Positions 51,384 to 60,295 of a DNA stretch of 64,000 nucleotides are shown here, in pieces. The notes under the pieces were generated by a model. The model was not told the DNA's origin and ran no database searches. It saw nothing but the letters and a program-made list of their open reading frames with translations. Source of the DNA: Pseudaminobacter salicylatoxidans (lineage in GTDB: Bacteria; Pseudomonadota; Alphaproteobacteria; Rhizobiales; Rhizobiaceae). The stretch is taken from the NCBI RefSeq assembly GCF_003148475.1, contig NZ_QGGG01000004.1, positions 186,001-250,000 on the forward strand, read 5' to 3'. Within the stretch, counting starts at the first letter, position 1. Each line of letters begins with the position of its first letter. Made by a program: the position numbers and the translations under genes.

Positions 51384-51709
51384 GTGGAAACGGCTCCCCT
51401 GGAATGTCGCTTCACCTGCGCATTCCTTCTCGTTTTTCCCCTGGCCGCAACCCCTGCATCCCGACTGCAAAGTCGATTTGCGTGATCGGATGGAAGGGTG
51501 CGAACTCGTGCCCGTGCTGCCTGTTTTTTTTGTTGGCCTTCTGGACTACCGCGAAAGCTAGCATTGGCCCAACGCAATGTCCTTGTTGAATTGGCGGCCT
51601 TGCTCAGCATTCTATCGCATAATCATGCATCGTACAGGTTCGACACGATGATTTTTTGCATAAAGCACTGTAGCATGATTACTCCCTGAAGTACCTCCCC
51701 CGCGCATCT
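51384..51709. other. 326-bp intergenic region between livH and the hydroxyproline cluster
   Basis: No credible gene on either strand. The part around 51590-51690 is distinctly AT-richer than its surroundings and probably holds the liv promoter. I could not fix -35/-10 elements or a regulator site with confidence. Confidence 0.6.
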
Positions 51710-52711
51710 TCAAACGACCGTGAAACCATGCGCGAACGGGTCGCGATCATCAATGAATATGGTGTTCAACCCGGTCATGCGCGCCCAGCCGCCGACCGAG
51801 GGAATGATGGCCGGTTTGCCGGCGACTTCCGCTTCGGCCTCCACTCGCGCCCTGAACAGCGAACCGATGACGGATTCGTGAACGAAGTCGTCGCCCACCT
51901 TCAGCCGGCCCTTGGCATGAAGCTGGGCCATGCGCGCCGACGTACCGGTGCCGCAGGGGCTGCGGTCGATTGCCTTGTCGCCGTAGAACACGGCATTGCG
52001 GGCATGCGCCTCGCCATGCCTGGGCGCACCGGTCCACAACATATGCGATAGCCGGTTGATGCCCGGATTGGCGGGATGGACGAAGGCGTATTTCTCGTTG
52101 AGACGCTGACGCACGACCGGGCTCCAGGCAATCAGGTCGCCGGCTGAATAATCGGCCATGTCGCGATAGTTCTCCTGAGGCTCGACGATGGCGTAGAAAT
52201 TGCCGCCATAGGCAACATCGACCCTGATCTCGCCGAGCGTCGGGCACTCGACCGTCAGCCCTTCGGCATAGAGGAAAGAGGGCACATTGGTGATGCGCAC
52301 CTCCTCAACATACTCGCCCGCCTGCTTGTACTCGGCCACAACCAGCCCGGCCGGCGTGTCGAGGCGAAGCACGCCCGGCGTTTTCGGCTTCACCAGACCG
52401 TTCTCGATCGCCATGGTGACGGTGCCGATGGTGCCGTGACCGCACATGGGCAGGCAGCCCGAGGTCTCGATGAACAGGATGGCGACGTCGCAATCCTCGC
52501 GCGTCGGCGGGTAGAGGATAGAGCCGGACATCACGTCATGACCGCGCGGCTCGAACATCAACCCGGTGCGGATCCAGTCATATTCGGCAAGGAAATGCGC
52601 CCGGCGTTCCATCATGGTCGCGCCGTTCAGCAACGGCCCGCCCCCGGCCACGAGACGGACGGGATTGCCGCAGGTGTGACCGTCGATGCAGGTGAAGATA
52701 TGCCGCGCCAT
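51710..52711 (-). CDS. 4-hydroxyproline 2-epimerase (proline racemase family)
   Basis: A 333-residue cofactor-independent epimerase that would convert trans-4-hydroxy-L-proline to cis-4-hydroxy-D-proline. Both catalytic cysteines are present: Cys90 in PMCGHGTIG and Cys253 in SPCGTGTSA. This excludes the trans-3-hydroxyproline dehydratase branch, which lacks one Cys. It lies 14 nt after the FAD dehydrogenase gene on the same strand, matching the hypRE-hypO pairing of rhizobial hydroxyproline catabolism. A proline racemase specificity is less likely by context. Confidence 0.9.
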   Translation of the reverse strand: MARHIFTCIDGHTCGNPVRLVAGGGPLLNGATMMERRAHFLAEYDWIRTGLMFEPRGHDVMSGSILYPPTREDCDVAILFIETSGCLPMCGHGTIGTVTMAIENGLVKPKTPGVLRLDTPAGLVVAEYKQAGEYVEEVRITNVPSFLYAEGLTVECPTLGEIRVDVAYGGNFYAIVEPQENYRDMADYSAGDLIAWSPVVRQRLNEKYAFVHPANPGINRLSHMLWTGAPRHGEAHARNAVFYGDKAIDRSPCGTGTSARMAQLHAKGRLKVGDDFVHESVIGSLFRARVEAEAEVAGKPAIIPSVGGWARMTGLNTIFIDDRDPFAHGFTVV

Positions 52712-52725
52712 GATGTCTTTGATCC

Positions 52726-53973
52726 TCAGAAGCGTTGTGCGGAAAAAGGCGACAGGTCTATCGCCGGAACCTGCCCGAGCAGCAGGTCCCGCACCAGCGC
52801 ACCGGTTGCCGCCGACTGAGTGAGCCCGAGATGGCCATGCCCGAAAGCATAGAAAACATTGCGCCGCCCTTTCGCCCGGCCGATCACCGGCAGCGAGTCC
52901 GGCAGCGACGGGCGGTACCCCATCCATTCGCGTCCGCCAGCCGCATCCAGCCCCGGAAGAAACTGTCGCGCTTTTTCTAGCATCGCCCTGGAACGGGCAA
53001 AATTAGGCGAACGTCTAAGCCCGCCGAGTTCGACCGCACCACCGACGCGCAGGCCCGTTGACAAGGGCGTGATGACGAAACCATGGCCGGGAAAGATGAG
53101 CTGGCGCTTCACGTCGAAAGCGCCAACGGGCAAGGTGGTGTTGTAGCCGCGCTCGGTTTCGAGCGGGATGCGGTCGCCAAAACACCTTGCCAGGAGATGC
53201 GACCAGGCGCCGGCGGCAATGATGATCTTGCCTGCGCGGTGAACCGAGCCATCGGAAAGATGGACGACAGCCCCCGTATCATTGGCCTCCACTCGCACAG
53301 CGTTGCCCTGGATAAAAAGCGCGCCCAGCCCCTCGGCATAGCGCCACACCGCCTTGCCCAGCAGCCTGGGGTCGGCCACCGTTTTCCAGCCGGGGACGAA
53401 GGTGCCATGCACGAAGCGCTCCGACAGGCCCGGCTGGAAATCCGGCAGCTCATGTCTGCCGAGATGCGTGTAGTCGATGCCGAAGCGGTCACGCGCCGCC
53501 CATCCGGGCAACGCCGCCTGAAACTCGGCTTCGCTTTCATAAAGCTCCAGCGCGCCATCCTCGCGCAGCATATCGCCGGTGCCGGAACGAGCCATCAGCC
53601 CCGCCCATGCGGCTTCGGCAAGTTTCATCAACCCTGCCTGGGCCGTCAACGCGCCTTCATATTTGTCGGCCGCGCCCGCACGCCAGAAGCGATAAAGCCA
53701 CGGCAGCAGCTTTGGGAAATAGGCGGGCGGAATGCTGAGCGGCCCGAGCGGATCGGCCAGCCATTTGGGCACCTGCGCGATCATGCCCTTGTGCGCCAGC
53801 GGCAGCACGTCGGAAAAGGCGAAGGCGGCGGCATTGCCGGAACTGGTTTCCTCGCACACGCCACTGCGGTCGAAGACCACGACCCTGAACCCCGCTTCGG
53901 CAAGATGCGCCGCGGTTGCGATGCCGACGATACCGGCACCGATGATGGCGACGTCTGCAGCGTCATTCTCCAT
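52726..53973 (-). CDS. FAD-dependent D-amino acid (D-hydroxyproline) dehydrogenase
   Basis: A 415-residue DAO-family flavoprotein with the FAD motif VAIIGAGIVGIATAAHLAEAG, cut here at GAGIVGIATAAHLAEAG, and a DadA-like SSGNAAAFAFSDVLPLAHKG. By position between the epimerase and the deaminase it should oxidise cis-4-hydroxy-D-proline to pyrroline-4-hydroxy-2-carboxylate (HypO-like). General D-amino acid dehydrogenase activity is an alternative. A separate dadA occurs at 58997-60250. Confidence 0.88.
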   Translation of the reverse strand: MENDAADVAIIGAGIVGIATAAHLAEAGFRVVVFDRSGVCEETSSGNAAAFAFSDVLPLAHKGMIAQVPKWLADPLGPLSIPPAYFPKLLPWLYRFWRAGAADKYEGALTAQAGLMKLAEAAWAGLMARSGTGDMLREDGALELYESEAEFQAALPGWAARDRFGIDYTHLGRHELPDFQPGLSERFVHGTFVPGWKTVADPRLLGKAVWRYAEGLGALFIQGNAVRVEANDTGAVVHLSDGSVHRAGKIIIAAGAWSHLLARCFGDRIPLETERGYNTTLPVGAFDVKRQLIFPGHGFVITPLSTGLRVGGAVELGGLRRSPNFARSRAMLEKARQFLPGLDAAGGREWMGYRPSLPDSLPVIGRAKGRRNVFYAFGHGHLGLTQSAATGALVRDLLLGQVPAIDLSPFSAQRF

Positions 53974-54090
53974 GCTCGACCACGCCTCCCACGTAGAAGT
54001 CCAGCATATGCCCCCTTATCGGACCTTCGTCAGGCTCGACCCCTGCCCATGGGAGCCGATTGAAGGGCATGATTGCCCTTCAAAGAAGCC

Positions 54091-54984
54091 TCAGAACTGC
54101 GGCAGGGTCGGCCGCACGGCCAGCGCATCCTCGATGACCTTCTCAGCAGCTTTGCGCCGCTCGCCCGTGAGCGGCTGGCGCGGCATGCGCACGCGGTCGT
54201 TGGTGCCGATGGCATGAACCTCCGCCAGCTTGATGTTTTGGACGAGATAGGTCGAGACATCGAGATCGAGCAGCGGGCGGAACCAGCGGTAGATCGCCAG
54301 CGCCTCTTCGCGGCGACCCTGTTTCATGAGCCGATAGATCGCCACCGTCTCGCGCGGGAAGGCCGTGACCAACCCGGCCACCCAGCCGACGGCGCCGACG
54401 CTCAGCGCCTCGAAGGCCAGATTGTCCACACCGGTGAAAAGGTCGAAGCGATCACCGAAGCGGTTGATGATCTCGGTCGAGCGGCGGATATCGTCGGACG
54501 ATTCCTTGACCGCCACGAACAGCGGATCGCTCGCCAGCTCCTCCATCACATCGACCGTGACGTCGACGCGGTAGGCGACGCGGTTGGAATAGATCATCAC
54601 CGGCAGGCCGCCGGCGGTCGCCATCGCTTTCAGCGTGTCCACCGTCTCGCGCGGATTGGTGTGGTAGATCGGGCTCGGCACGATCATCAGGCCATCGGCG
54701 CCGGCAGCGGCAGCCTTCTTCGCCATGGCCGCGCCCTCGCGCGTTCCCGCCTCGTTGATGGTGACCAGTACCGGCTTGCCGCCGGCCGCGCCCCGCGCCG
54801 TCTTCAGCACGGCAATCTTCTCGTCGCCCGAGAGCATCGGACCTTCGCCCAGCGAGCCGGCAACGATGATGCCGTCGCAGCCAGCCTCCATCTGCAGCGC
54901 GAAACAACGCTCCATCTCGGCATGGTCGAGCGCGTCATCTTCCGTGAATTTGGTGGTGACTGCGGGAAAAACTCCGGTCCACAT
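54091..54984 (-). CDS. DapA-family aldolase, probable pyrroline-4-hydroxy-2-carboxylate deaminase
   Basis: A 297-residue member of the dihydrodipicolinate synthase family. The Schiff-base Lys160 is in FVAVKESSDD and the family Tyr132 in IYSNRVAYR. In hydroxyproline pathways the HypD/LhpC enzyme of this family makes 2-oxoglutarate semialdehyde. AGTGGAGG sits before the ATG at 54984; the frame is open upstream. It is the first gene of the hydroxyproline operon and is divergent from the GntR gene. Confidence 0.87.
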   Translation of the reverse strand: MWTGVFPAVTTKFTEDDALDHAEMERCFALQMEAGCDGIIVAGSLGEGPMLSGDEKIAVLKTARGAAGGKPVLVTINEAGTREGAAMAKKAAAAGADGLMIVPSPIYHTNPRETVDTLKAMATAGGLPVMIYSNRVAYRVDVTVDVMEELASDPLFVAVKESSDDIRRSTEIINRFGDRFDLFTGVDNLAFEALSVGAVGWVAGLVTAFPRETVAIYRLMKQGRREEALAIYRWFRPLLDLDVSTYLVQNIKLAEVHAIGTNDRVRMPRQPLTGERRKAAEKVIEDALAVRPTLPQF

Positions 54985-54997
54985 GGTTATCCTCCAC

Positions 54998-55063
54998 TGA
55001 TATATCACCGGTATATCTTGCCGGAATTCCTTCTGTCAATTGGCTTTGCGTCCTGATATATCA
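54998..55063. promoter_or_regulatory. Twin TGATATATCA operators between the hydroxyproline operon and gntR
   Basis: The perfect 10-bp palindrome TGATATATCA occurs at 54998-55007 and again at 55054-55063, spaced 56 bp centre to centre. One lies 14 nt upstream of the deaminase start, the other 27 nt upstream of the chosen gntR start. A partial copy, GGTATATC, lies at 55010-55017. This is a strong candidate for the binding site of the divergent GntR protein. Confidence 0.7.
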
Positions 55064-55089
55064 AAAAAGTGAATCGGAATGAGAATGCG

Positions 55090-55755
55090 GTGAACACTGT
55101 CGAAACGGAACGCGCGGAGGTGGTCGAGCCGGTCAGCGCGAAGGCGTATCACGCCCTTGAAAAAATGATCGTCACGCTGGAACTGCCCCCCGGCAGCGTC
55201 ACCACCGAGCGCGTGCTGATCGAGAAACTCGGGCTTGGCCGCACACCCGTGCGCGAGGCGATCCAGCGGCTGGCATGGGAAGGACTGATCTCAGTGCGGC
55301 CGCGCGCCGGTCTGGAGATTGCACCGCTGCATGCCTCCGACTGGCTGCGCGTGCTCGATGCGCGGCGCGGGGTGGAGGTCATTCTGGCGCGCTCGGCCGC
55401 GCGCTTCGCCACGGCCGATCTGGCGGCGCGCTTCCAGGCGACCGCTCTGGCGATCCACGACGCGGTGCTGACAAACGATGTGCTGGGCTATCTGGAAGCC
55501 GACAAACTGCTCGACGAGGTGATGGCGCTTGCCGCCGATAACCAGTTCGCCGCCCGGTTGGTAGCGCCACTGCAGACACACAGCCGCCGCTTCTGGTTCC
55601 GCTTCCAGAGCGGCACGGGGCTGGCCGAAGCCGCCGGCAACCACGTCGCCCTCATCCGCGCCATCCTCGCGCGCGACGAGGACGCCGCCGGCACCGAAGC
55701 CGACCGGCTGATGGCGCTCCTGCGCCTGCACGCACAGGCCGCCGCAATGCGGTGA
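55090..55755 (+). CDS. GntR-family (FCD-type) transcriptional regulator
   Basis: A 221-residue regulator with an N-terminal winged helix (TTERVLIEKLGLGRTPVREA, then LISVRPRAGLEIA) and an all-helical FCD-type C-terminal ligand domain. The GTG at 55090 has GGAATGAGAA upstream; an in-frame GTG at 55069 would sit next to an operator. It likely represses the divergent hydroxyproline genes and responds to a pathway intermediate. Confidence 0.88.
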   Translation: MNTVETERAEVVEPVSAKAYHALEKMIVTLELPPGSVTTERVLIEKLGLGRTPVREAIQRLAWEGLISVRPRAGLEIAPLHASDWLRVLDARRGVEVILARSAARFATADLAARFQATALAIHDAVLTNDVLGYLEADKLLDEVMALAADNQFAARLVAPLQTHSRRFWFRFQSGTGLAEAAGNHVALIRAILARDEDAAGTEADRLMALLRLHAQAAAMR

Positions 55756-56131
55756 CGTTTTTTGCCCTCTCCTTTGAACGATGGTTCGCGGGGCGGGTGG
55801 ACGCGGAACGCGCCCGGACGGGCGGCTGCATGTGCTTGGTCGGACCGCCACCGAGATTTTGCGAAAAGCCCCTCTCCCCTCGGGCTTCGCCCTCGACACC
55901 TCTTCCCCACTTCGTAGAGGCGGGGAAGCGCCAATCGCCAGCGTCCCCCTTGTCAAGCTCCGGCGAAAGGGGAAGCGAAACGCCAAGGCTGCGGTTCCTT
56001 GCCCCGCTTGCAGGAAAGTGATTTGCGAAGCAAACCGGAGAGAGGGGAGTGGCCGCGCAAGGATGCGCCTGCCTCAACCGAAAAGAGCGCGGAACATGCC
56101 GCGCTCTCGGTAGTCAGTTGTGACGATGACG
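55756..56131. other. Non-coding stretch after gntR with repeat-like sequence
   Basis: No gene recognised. The sequence CCTCTCCCCTCGGGCTTCGCC, cut here at CTCTCCCCTCGGGCTTCGCC, and later GGAAGCGAAACGCC blocks resemble degenerate copies of interspersed intergenic repeats of rhizobia. Nothing else is evident. Confidence 0.4.
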
Positions 56132-56386
56132 CTCAGTTCATCGTCGGGATGCTGAACTCCGCGCCATCCCTGATGCCCCGCCGCGCGCCCACAGCCGCGC
56201 AGCGGCGAGGACGTGCAAACCGAAAACCCGGCGGGCTCAGTTCATCATCGGGATGCTGAACTCCGCGCCGTCCTTGATGCCCCGCCGCGCGCCCGCAGAC
56301 GCGCAGCGGCGAGGACGTGCAACCCGAAAGCCCGGCGGGCTCAGTTCATCGTCGGGATGCTGAACTCCGCGCCGTCCTTGATGCCC
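56132..56386. repeat. 104-bp tandem repeat derived from the mmsA 3' end
   Basis: Two full 104-bp units (56132-56235 and 56236-56339) are followed by a third partial unit (56340-56386) that is the 3' end of mmsA. In each unit the first 47 nt encode, on the minus strand, the last residues of MmsA plus the stop (IKDGAEFSIPTMN in mmsA, with IR and MM variants in the copies). The remaining 57 nt is a GC-rich segment with an inverted repeat. Copies are about 90 percent or more identical by eye. Confidence 0.9.
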
Positions 56387-57837
56387 GACGGCCAGCGCGA
56401 GGTGACCGTCTTGGTCTTGGTGTAGAAGCGGAACGCGTCCGGACCATGCTGGTTGAGGTCGCCGAAGGCCGATGCCTTCCAGCCGCCGAAGGTGTAGTAG
56501 GCGATCGGCACCGGGATCGGCACGTTCACGCCGACCATGCCGGCCTGCACGCGGCTTGCGAAATCGCGCGCGGCGTCGCCATCGCGGGTGAAGATCGCCG
56601 TGCCGTTGCCCATCTCGTGGTCGTTGACCAGGCTCAGCGCGTTCTCATAGGTCGGCGCACGCACCACCGACAGAACGGGGCCGAAGATTTCTTCCTTGTA
56701 GATGCGCATGTCGGCGGTGACGTTGTCGAACAGGCAGCCGCCCATATAGAAGCCGTCCTCGTAGCCCTGCATCCTGAAGCCACGGCCATCGACCACGAGC
56801 TTAGCGCCTTCCTTCACACCGATGTCGACATAGTTCTTGATGCGCTCCAGCGCCTCACGCGTGACGACCGGGCCGAAATCGGCCGAGGAATCGGTCGAGG
56901 GGCCGACCTTGAGGCTTTCCACGCGCGGGATGAGCTTTTCCATGAGACGGTCGGCCGTGTCGTGACCGACCGGCACCGCGACCGAAATCGCCATGCAGCG
57001 CTCGCCGGCCGAGCCGTAGCCGGCGCCGATCAGCGCATCCACGGTCTGGTCCATGTCGGCGTCGGGCATGATGACCATATGGTTCTTCGCGCCGCCGAAA
57101 CACTGCACCCGCTTGCCGTTGGCGCAGCCGCGCGCATAGATGTACTGCGCGATCGGCGTGGAGCCGACAAAGCCCACCGCCTTGATGTCCGGATCGTCGA
57201 GAATGGCGTCCACCACTTCCTTGTCGCCATTGACGACATTGAGGATGCCTGCCGGAAGGCCGGCTTCGAGGAACAGTTCGGCGATGCGCAACGGCACGCC
57301 CGGATCGCGCTCGGACGGCTTCAGGATGAAGGCGTTGCCGGCGGCGATGGCAGGCGCGATCTTCCACAGTGGGATCATGGCCGGGAAGTTGAACGGAGTG
57401 ATGCCGGCGACCACGCCCAACGGCTGGCGCATCGAATAGGTATCGATGCCGGGGCCCGCTGCGTCGGTGAACTCGCCCTTCATCATGTGCGGGGCGCCGA
57501 TGCAGACCTCGACCACTTCCAGGCCGCGCTGGATGTCGCCCTTGGCGTCGGCGATGGTCTTGCCGTGCTCGCGCGCCAGGATGTCGGCAAGCTCGTCATA
57601 TTCCTTGTTCACCAGTTCCAGGAACTTCATCAGCACGCGCACGCGGCGCTGCGGATTGGTCGCGGCCCATGCCGGCTGCGCGGCCCTGGCATTTTCCACC
57701 GCCGCGCGCAGTTCCTGTGCCGAGGCGAGCGCCACCGTGCCACGCACCGAGCCGTCCATCGGCTGCATTACGTCCTGCTTGCGCCCGCTTGTTCCGGCGA
57801 CGCGCTTGCCGCCGATGAAATGACCGTAATCGACCAT
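56341..57837 (-). CDS. mmsA: Methylmalonate-semialdehyde dehydrogenase (CoA-acylating)
   Basis: A 498-residue aldehyde dehydrogenase converting methylmalonate semialdehyde to propionyl-CoA (also malonate semialdehyde to acetyl-CoA) in valine and inositol degradation. Catalytic Cys281 is in GSAGERCMAISVAV. The position usually held by the ALDH general-base Glu is Asn252 in GGAKNHMVIMPD, a feature of the CoA-dependent MmsA branch. The divergent LysR gene probably regulates it. Its last 46 nt are repeated downstream. Confidence 0.95.
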   Translation of the reverse strand: MVDYGHFIGGKRVAGTSGRKQDVMQPMDGSVRGTVALASAQELRAAVENARAAQPAWAATNPQRRVRVLMKFLELVNKEYDELADILAREHGKTIADAKGDIQRGLEVVEVCIGAPHMMKGEFTDAAGPGIDTYSMRQPLGVVAGITPFNFPAMIPLWKIAPAIAAGNAFILKPSERDPGVPLRIAELFLEAGLPAGILNVVNGDKEVVDAILDDPDIKAVGFVGSTPIAQYIYARGCANGKRVQCFGGAKNHMVIMPDADMDQTVDALIGAGYGSAGERCMAISVAVPVGHDTADRLMEKLIPRVESLKVGPSTDSSADFGPVVTREALERIKNYVDIGVKEGAKLVVDGRGFRMQGYEDGFYMGGCLFDNVTADMRIYKEEIFGPVLSVVRAPTYENALSLVNDHEMGNGTAIFTRDGDAARDFASRVQAGMVGVNVPIPVPIAYYTFGGWKASAFGDLNQHGPDAFRFYTKTKTVTSRWPSGIKDGAEFSIPTMN

Positions 57838-57917
57838 AATGGCTCTCCCTGGAATTTTCAGTCATGCCATTGTCACGCTTTGGCGACGGCTTTGCAACGC
57901 GAGTTGAAGACCATCCG

Positions 57918-57968
57918 TTGTGCATAGAATAATGTCCAGATGCGGATTGATTGCGGTTTTGCGCATAG
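57918..57968. promoter_or_regulatory. Direct repeats in the mmsA-lysR intergenic region
   Basis: TTGTGCATAG at 57918-57927 and TTGCGCATAG at 57959-57968 are direct repeats spaced 41 bp, about four helical turns. They lie midway between the divergent mmsA and LysR genes and are candidate LysR contact sites. Confidence 0.4.
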
Positions 57969-58044
57969 TAGAGTGAGTTATGGTTTCATTCTCCCGCGCC
58001 CCTCTCTCGCCAGCCCCTCGCCACATCATCGATCGGACCCTCCC

Positions 58045-58926
58045 ATGAACTGGGATGACGTTCGCATCTTCCTGGCGGTCGCCCGCGCCGGCCAGATTCT
58101 GGGCGCGGCACGCCGGCTGGAGCTCAACCACGCCACGGTCTCGCGCCGCATCGCAGCGCTCGAAGAGGCGCTGAAAACGAAGCTGTTCCGGCGGCTCACC
58201 ACGGGCAGCGAGCTGACGCCGGCAGGCGAGCGCTTCCTGGACGTCGCCGAGCGCATGGAAGCCGACATGATCGCCGCGCGCGCCGAAATCGCCGGCGAGG
58301 GCGACGAGGTTTCCGGCACGGTGCGGATCGGCGCGCCCGACGGCATCGGCGTCGCCTTCCTCGCGCCACGGCTCGGTGCGCTCACTGCCCAGCACAAGGA
58401 ACTGAAAATTCAGCTCGTGCCGGTGCCACGCTCGTTTTCGCTGTCGCGGCGCGAGGCGGACATCGCCATCACCGTCGAACGGCCGACCGAAGGCCGGCTG
58501 GTGGCGGGCAAGCTGGTGGATTACACGCTGGGCCTGTTCGCTTCACGCGGCTATGCCGAGCAACACGGCCTGCCGAAGACGCCCGGCGAGCTTTCCGATC
58601 ATCGCCTCGTCGGCTATGTGCCCGATCTGGTGGTCAGCCCCTCGCTCGACTATGCGGCGGAGTTCAGCCCCAACTGGAACGCCAGTTTTGCGATCTCGTC
58701 GAGCCTCGGGCAGGTGGAAGCGGTGTGCGCGGGCGCCGGCATCGGCATATTGCACACCTTCATCGCCCGTTCGCGCTCCGAACTGGTGCCCGTGCCTGCG
58801 ATAAAGCCGATCCGCCGCGCCTATTGGCTGGTCTATCACGAATCCATGCGCCCGCTGCGCCGCATCCAGACGGTCGCCGGCTACATCACCCGCGCGGTGG
58901 AGCGGGAAAAGGCGCTGTTCATCTGA
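58045..58926 (+). CDS. LysR-family transcriptional regulator
   Basis: A 293-residue regulator: NWDDVRIFLAVARAG at the N-terminus, helix-turn-helix near residues 17-37 (LGAARRLELNHATVSRRI), and an effector domain. It is divergent from mmsA with a 207-nt intergenic region containing direct repeats, so mmsA is the likely target. LysR proteins next to mmsA are common in alphaproteobacteria. Confidence 0.9.
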   Translation: MNWDDVRIFLAVARAGQILGAARRLELNHATVSRRIAALEEALKTKLFRRLTTGSELTPAGERFLDVAERMEADMIAARAEIAGEGDEVSGTVRIGAPDGIGVAFLAPRLGALTAQHKELKIQLVPVPRSFSLSRREADIAITVERPTEGRLVAGKLVDYTLGLFASRGYAEQHGLPKTPGELSDHRLVGYVPDLVVSPSLDYAAEFSPNWNASFAISSSLGQVEAVCAGAGIGILHTFIARSRSELVPVPAIKPIRRAYWLVYHESMRPLRRIQTVAGYITRAVEREKALFI

Positions 58927-58946
58927 ACTTCCTTACCCAGAAGAAA

Positions 58947-58971
58947 AGGCCGCACCCGATGGATGCGGCCT
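58947..58971 (-). terminator. Rho-independent terminator of the alr-dadA operon
   Basis: An 8-bp stem (AGGCCGCA and complement) with a 9-nt loop is followed on the minus strand by TTTTCTTC. It lies 26 nt past the dadA stop and may also stop the convergent LysR transcript. Confidence 0.8.
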
Positions 58972-58996
58972 CTCAAAACACTGCCTGCCATGCGCT

Positions 58997-60250
58997 TCAG
59001 CCGTAGCGGCTGATGTTGAGCGGCGCGACATCGATCTCCGACTTGCGGCCCGAGATAAGGTCGGCCAGCACACGGCCGGAGCCGCACGACATGGTCCAGC
59101 CCAGCGTGCCGTGCCCGGTGTTCAGGTAGAGATTTTCGTAGCGCGCCTTGCCGATGATGGGCGGGCCATCCGGCGTCATCGGGCGCAGGCCGCACCAGAA
59201 GGTGGCGTCCTTCACCGCGCCCGCCTTCGGGAACAGGTTGGAAACCGAATATTCCAGCGTGTCGCGGCGGCTCTGGTGCAGGCGCAGGTCGAAGCCGGAA
59301 ATCTCGGCCGTGCCCCCGACGCGGATGCGGTCGCCGAGGCGCGTGATGGCCACCTTGTAGCTGTCGTCCATGACAGTCGAAACCGGCGCGACGTCCGCAT
59401 TGGTGATCGGCACCGTGATCGAGTAGCCCTTGACCGGATAAACCGGCGCGGAGATGCCGATGGGGCGCAGCAGGAAGGGCGAATAGCTGCCCAGCGCCAC
59501 CACATAGGCATCCGCCTTGAGTACACCCGCGCTGGTCGCCACACCCGCAATGCGCCCACCTTCGACCAGAATCTTGTCGATCCTGGTGTCGAAGCGGAAT
59601 TTCACGCCACGCTCGGTGACATGGGCCGCCAGCTTGTCGGTGAAGATCTTGCAGTCGCCGGTTTCGTCATTGGGCAGGCGCAGGCCGCCCGCGAAGCTGC
59701 CATCGGCGGTCGCAAGGCCCGGCTCGACGCTGATGCAGCCCTGACGGTCCAGAACCTCGTAAGGCACGCCGAACTGCTTCAGCACCTCGATGTCGCCACC
59801 GACGCCGTCGAGATATTTCTGCTCGCGGAAAAGCTGCAGCGTGCCCTGCGCGCGATCGTCATAGGTGATGCCTATGGTCTGGCGCATCTCCTTCAGCAAG
59901 TCGCGGGCGTACTCGGCCACCGGCACCATGCGCGCCTTGTTGACGGCATAGCGCGCGGAGGTGCAGTTGCCGAGCATCTTGAACAGCCACGACCACATGT
60001 AGGGATCGAGCTTCGGGCGCACGACCAGCGGGCCGTGCTTCATCAAGAGCCACTTGATGGCCTTGGTGGGAATGCCGGGACCGGCCCATGGCGAAGCATA
60101 GCCGGGCGACACCTCGCCGGCATTGCCGAAGCTGGTTTCCAGCGCCGGCCCGCTCTGCCGGTCAACCACCTCGACCTCGTGCCCGGCCTCGGCCAGATAG
60201 TGGGCCGAGGTGACACCGACCACCCCGCTCCCCAACACCAGAACTTTCAT
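58997..60250 (-). CDS. dadA: D-amino acid dehydrogenase DadA
   Basis: A 417-residue membrane-associated flavoprotein oxidising D-alanine and other D-amino acids to 2-oxo acids, passing electrons to the respiratory chain. The FAD motif [20 protein letters not shown] and the DadA-specific [20 protein letters not shown] are present. It follows alr by 45 nt, forming the catabolic alr(dadX)-dadA pair that degrades L-alanine through D-alanine. Confidence 0.95.
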   Translation of the reverse strand: MKVLVLGSGVVGVTSAHYLAEAGHEVEVVDRQSGPALETSFGNAGEVSPGYASPWAGPGIPTKAIKWLLMKHGPLVVRPKLDPYMWSWLFKMLGNCTSARYAVNKARMVPVAEYARDLLKEMRQTIGITYDDRAQGTLQLFREQKYLDGVGGDIEVLKQFGVPYEVLDRQGCISVEPGLATADGSFAGGLRLPNDETGDCKIFTDKLAAHVTERGVKFRFDTRIDKILVEGGRIAGVATSAGVLKADAYVVALGSYSPFLLRPIGISAPVYPVKGYSITVPITNADVAPVSTVMDDSYKVAITRLGDRIRVGGTAEISGFDLRLHQSRRDTLEYSVSNLFPKAGAVKDATFWCGLRPMTPDGPPIIGKARYENLYLNTGHGTLGWTMSCGSGRVLADLISGRKSEIDVAPLNISRYG

Positions 60251-60295
60251 GTGTGCAAAGTCTCCCCTGAGAATATGCGTGCGGCGGCGAAGCGC

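Noticed and set aside
51710-52711. trans-3-hydroxy-L-proline dehydratase
   Set aside because: Both catalytic cysteines are present, which is the epimerase/racemase pattern; dehydratases have Thr or Ser at one position.
56132-56386. CRISPR array
   Set aside because: Repeats are 104 bp, head to tail without unique spacers, and derive from the mmsA 3' end; no cas genes are present.
56341-57837. MmsA as the missing 2-oxoglutarate semialdehyde dehydrogenase of the hydroxyproline pathway
   Set aside because: Asn replaces the usual general-base Glu and the motifs match the CoA-acylating MmsA branch; it also has its own divergent LysR gene and a separate promoter.
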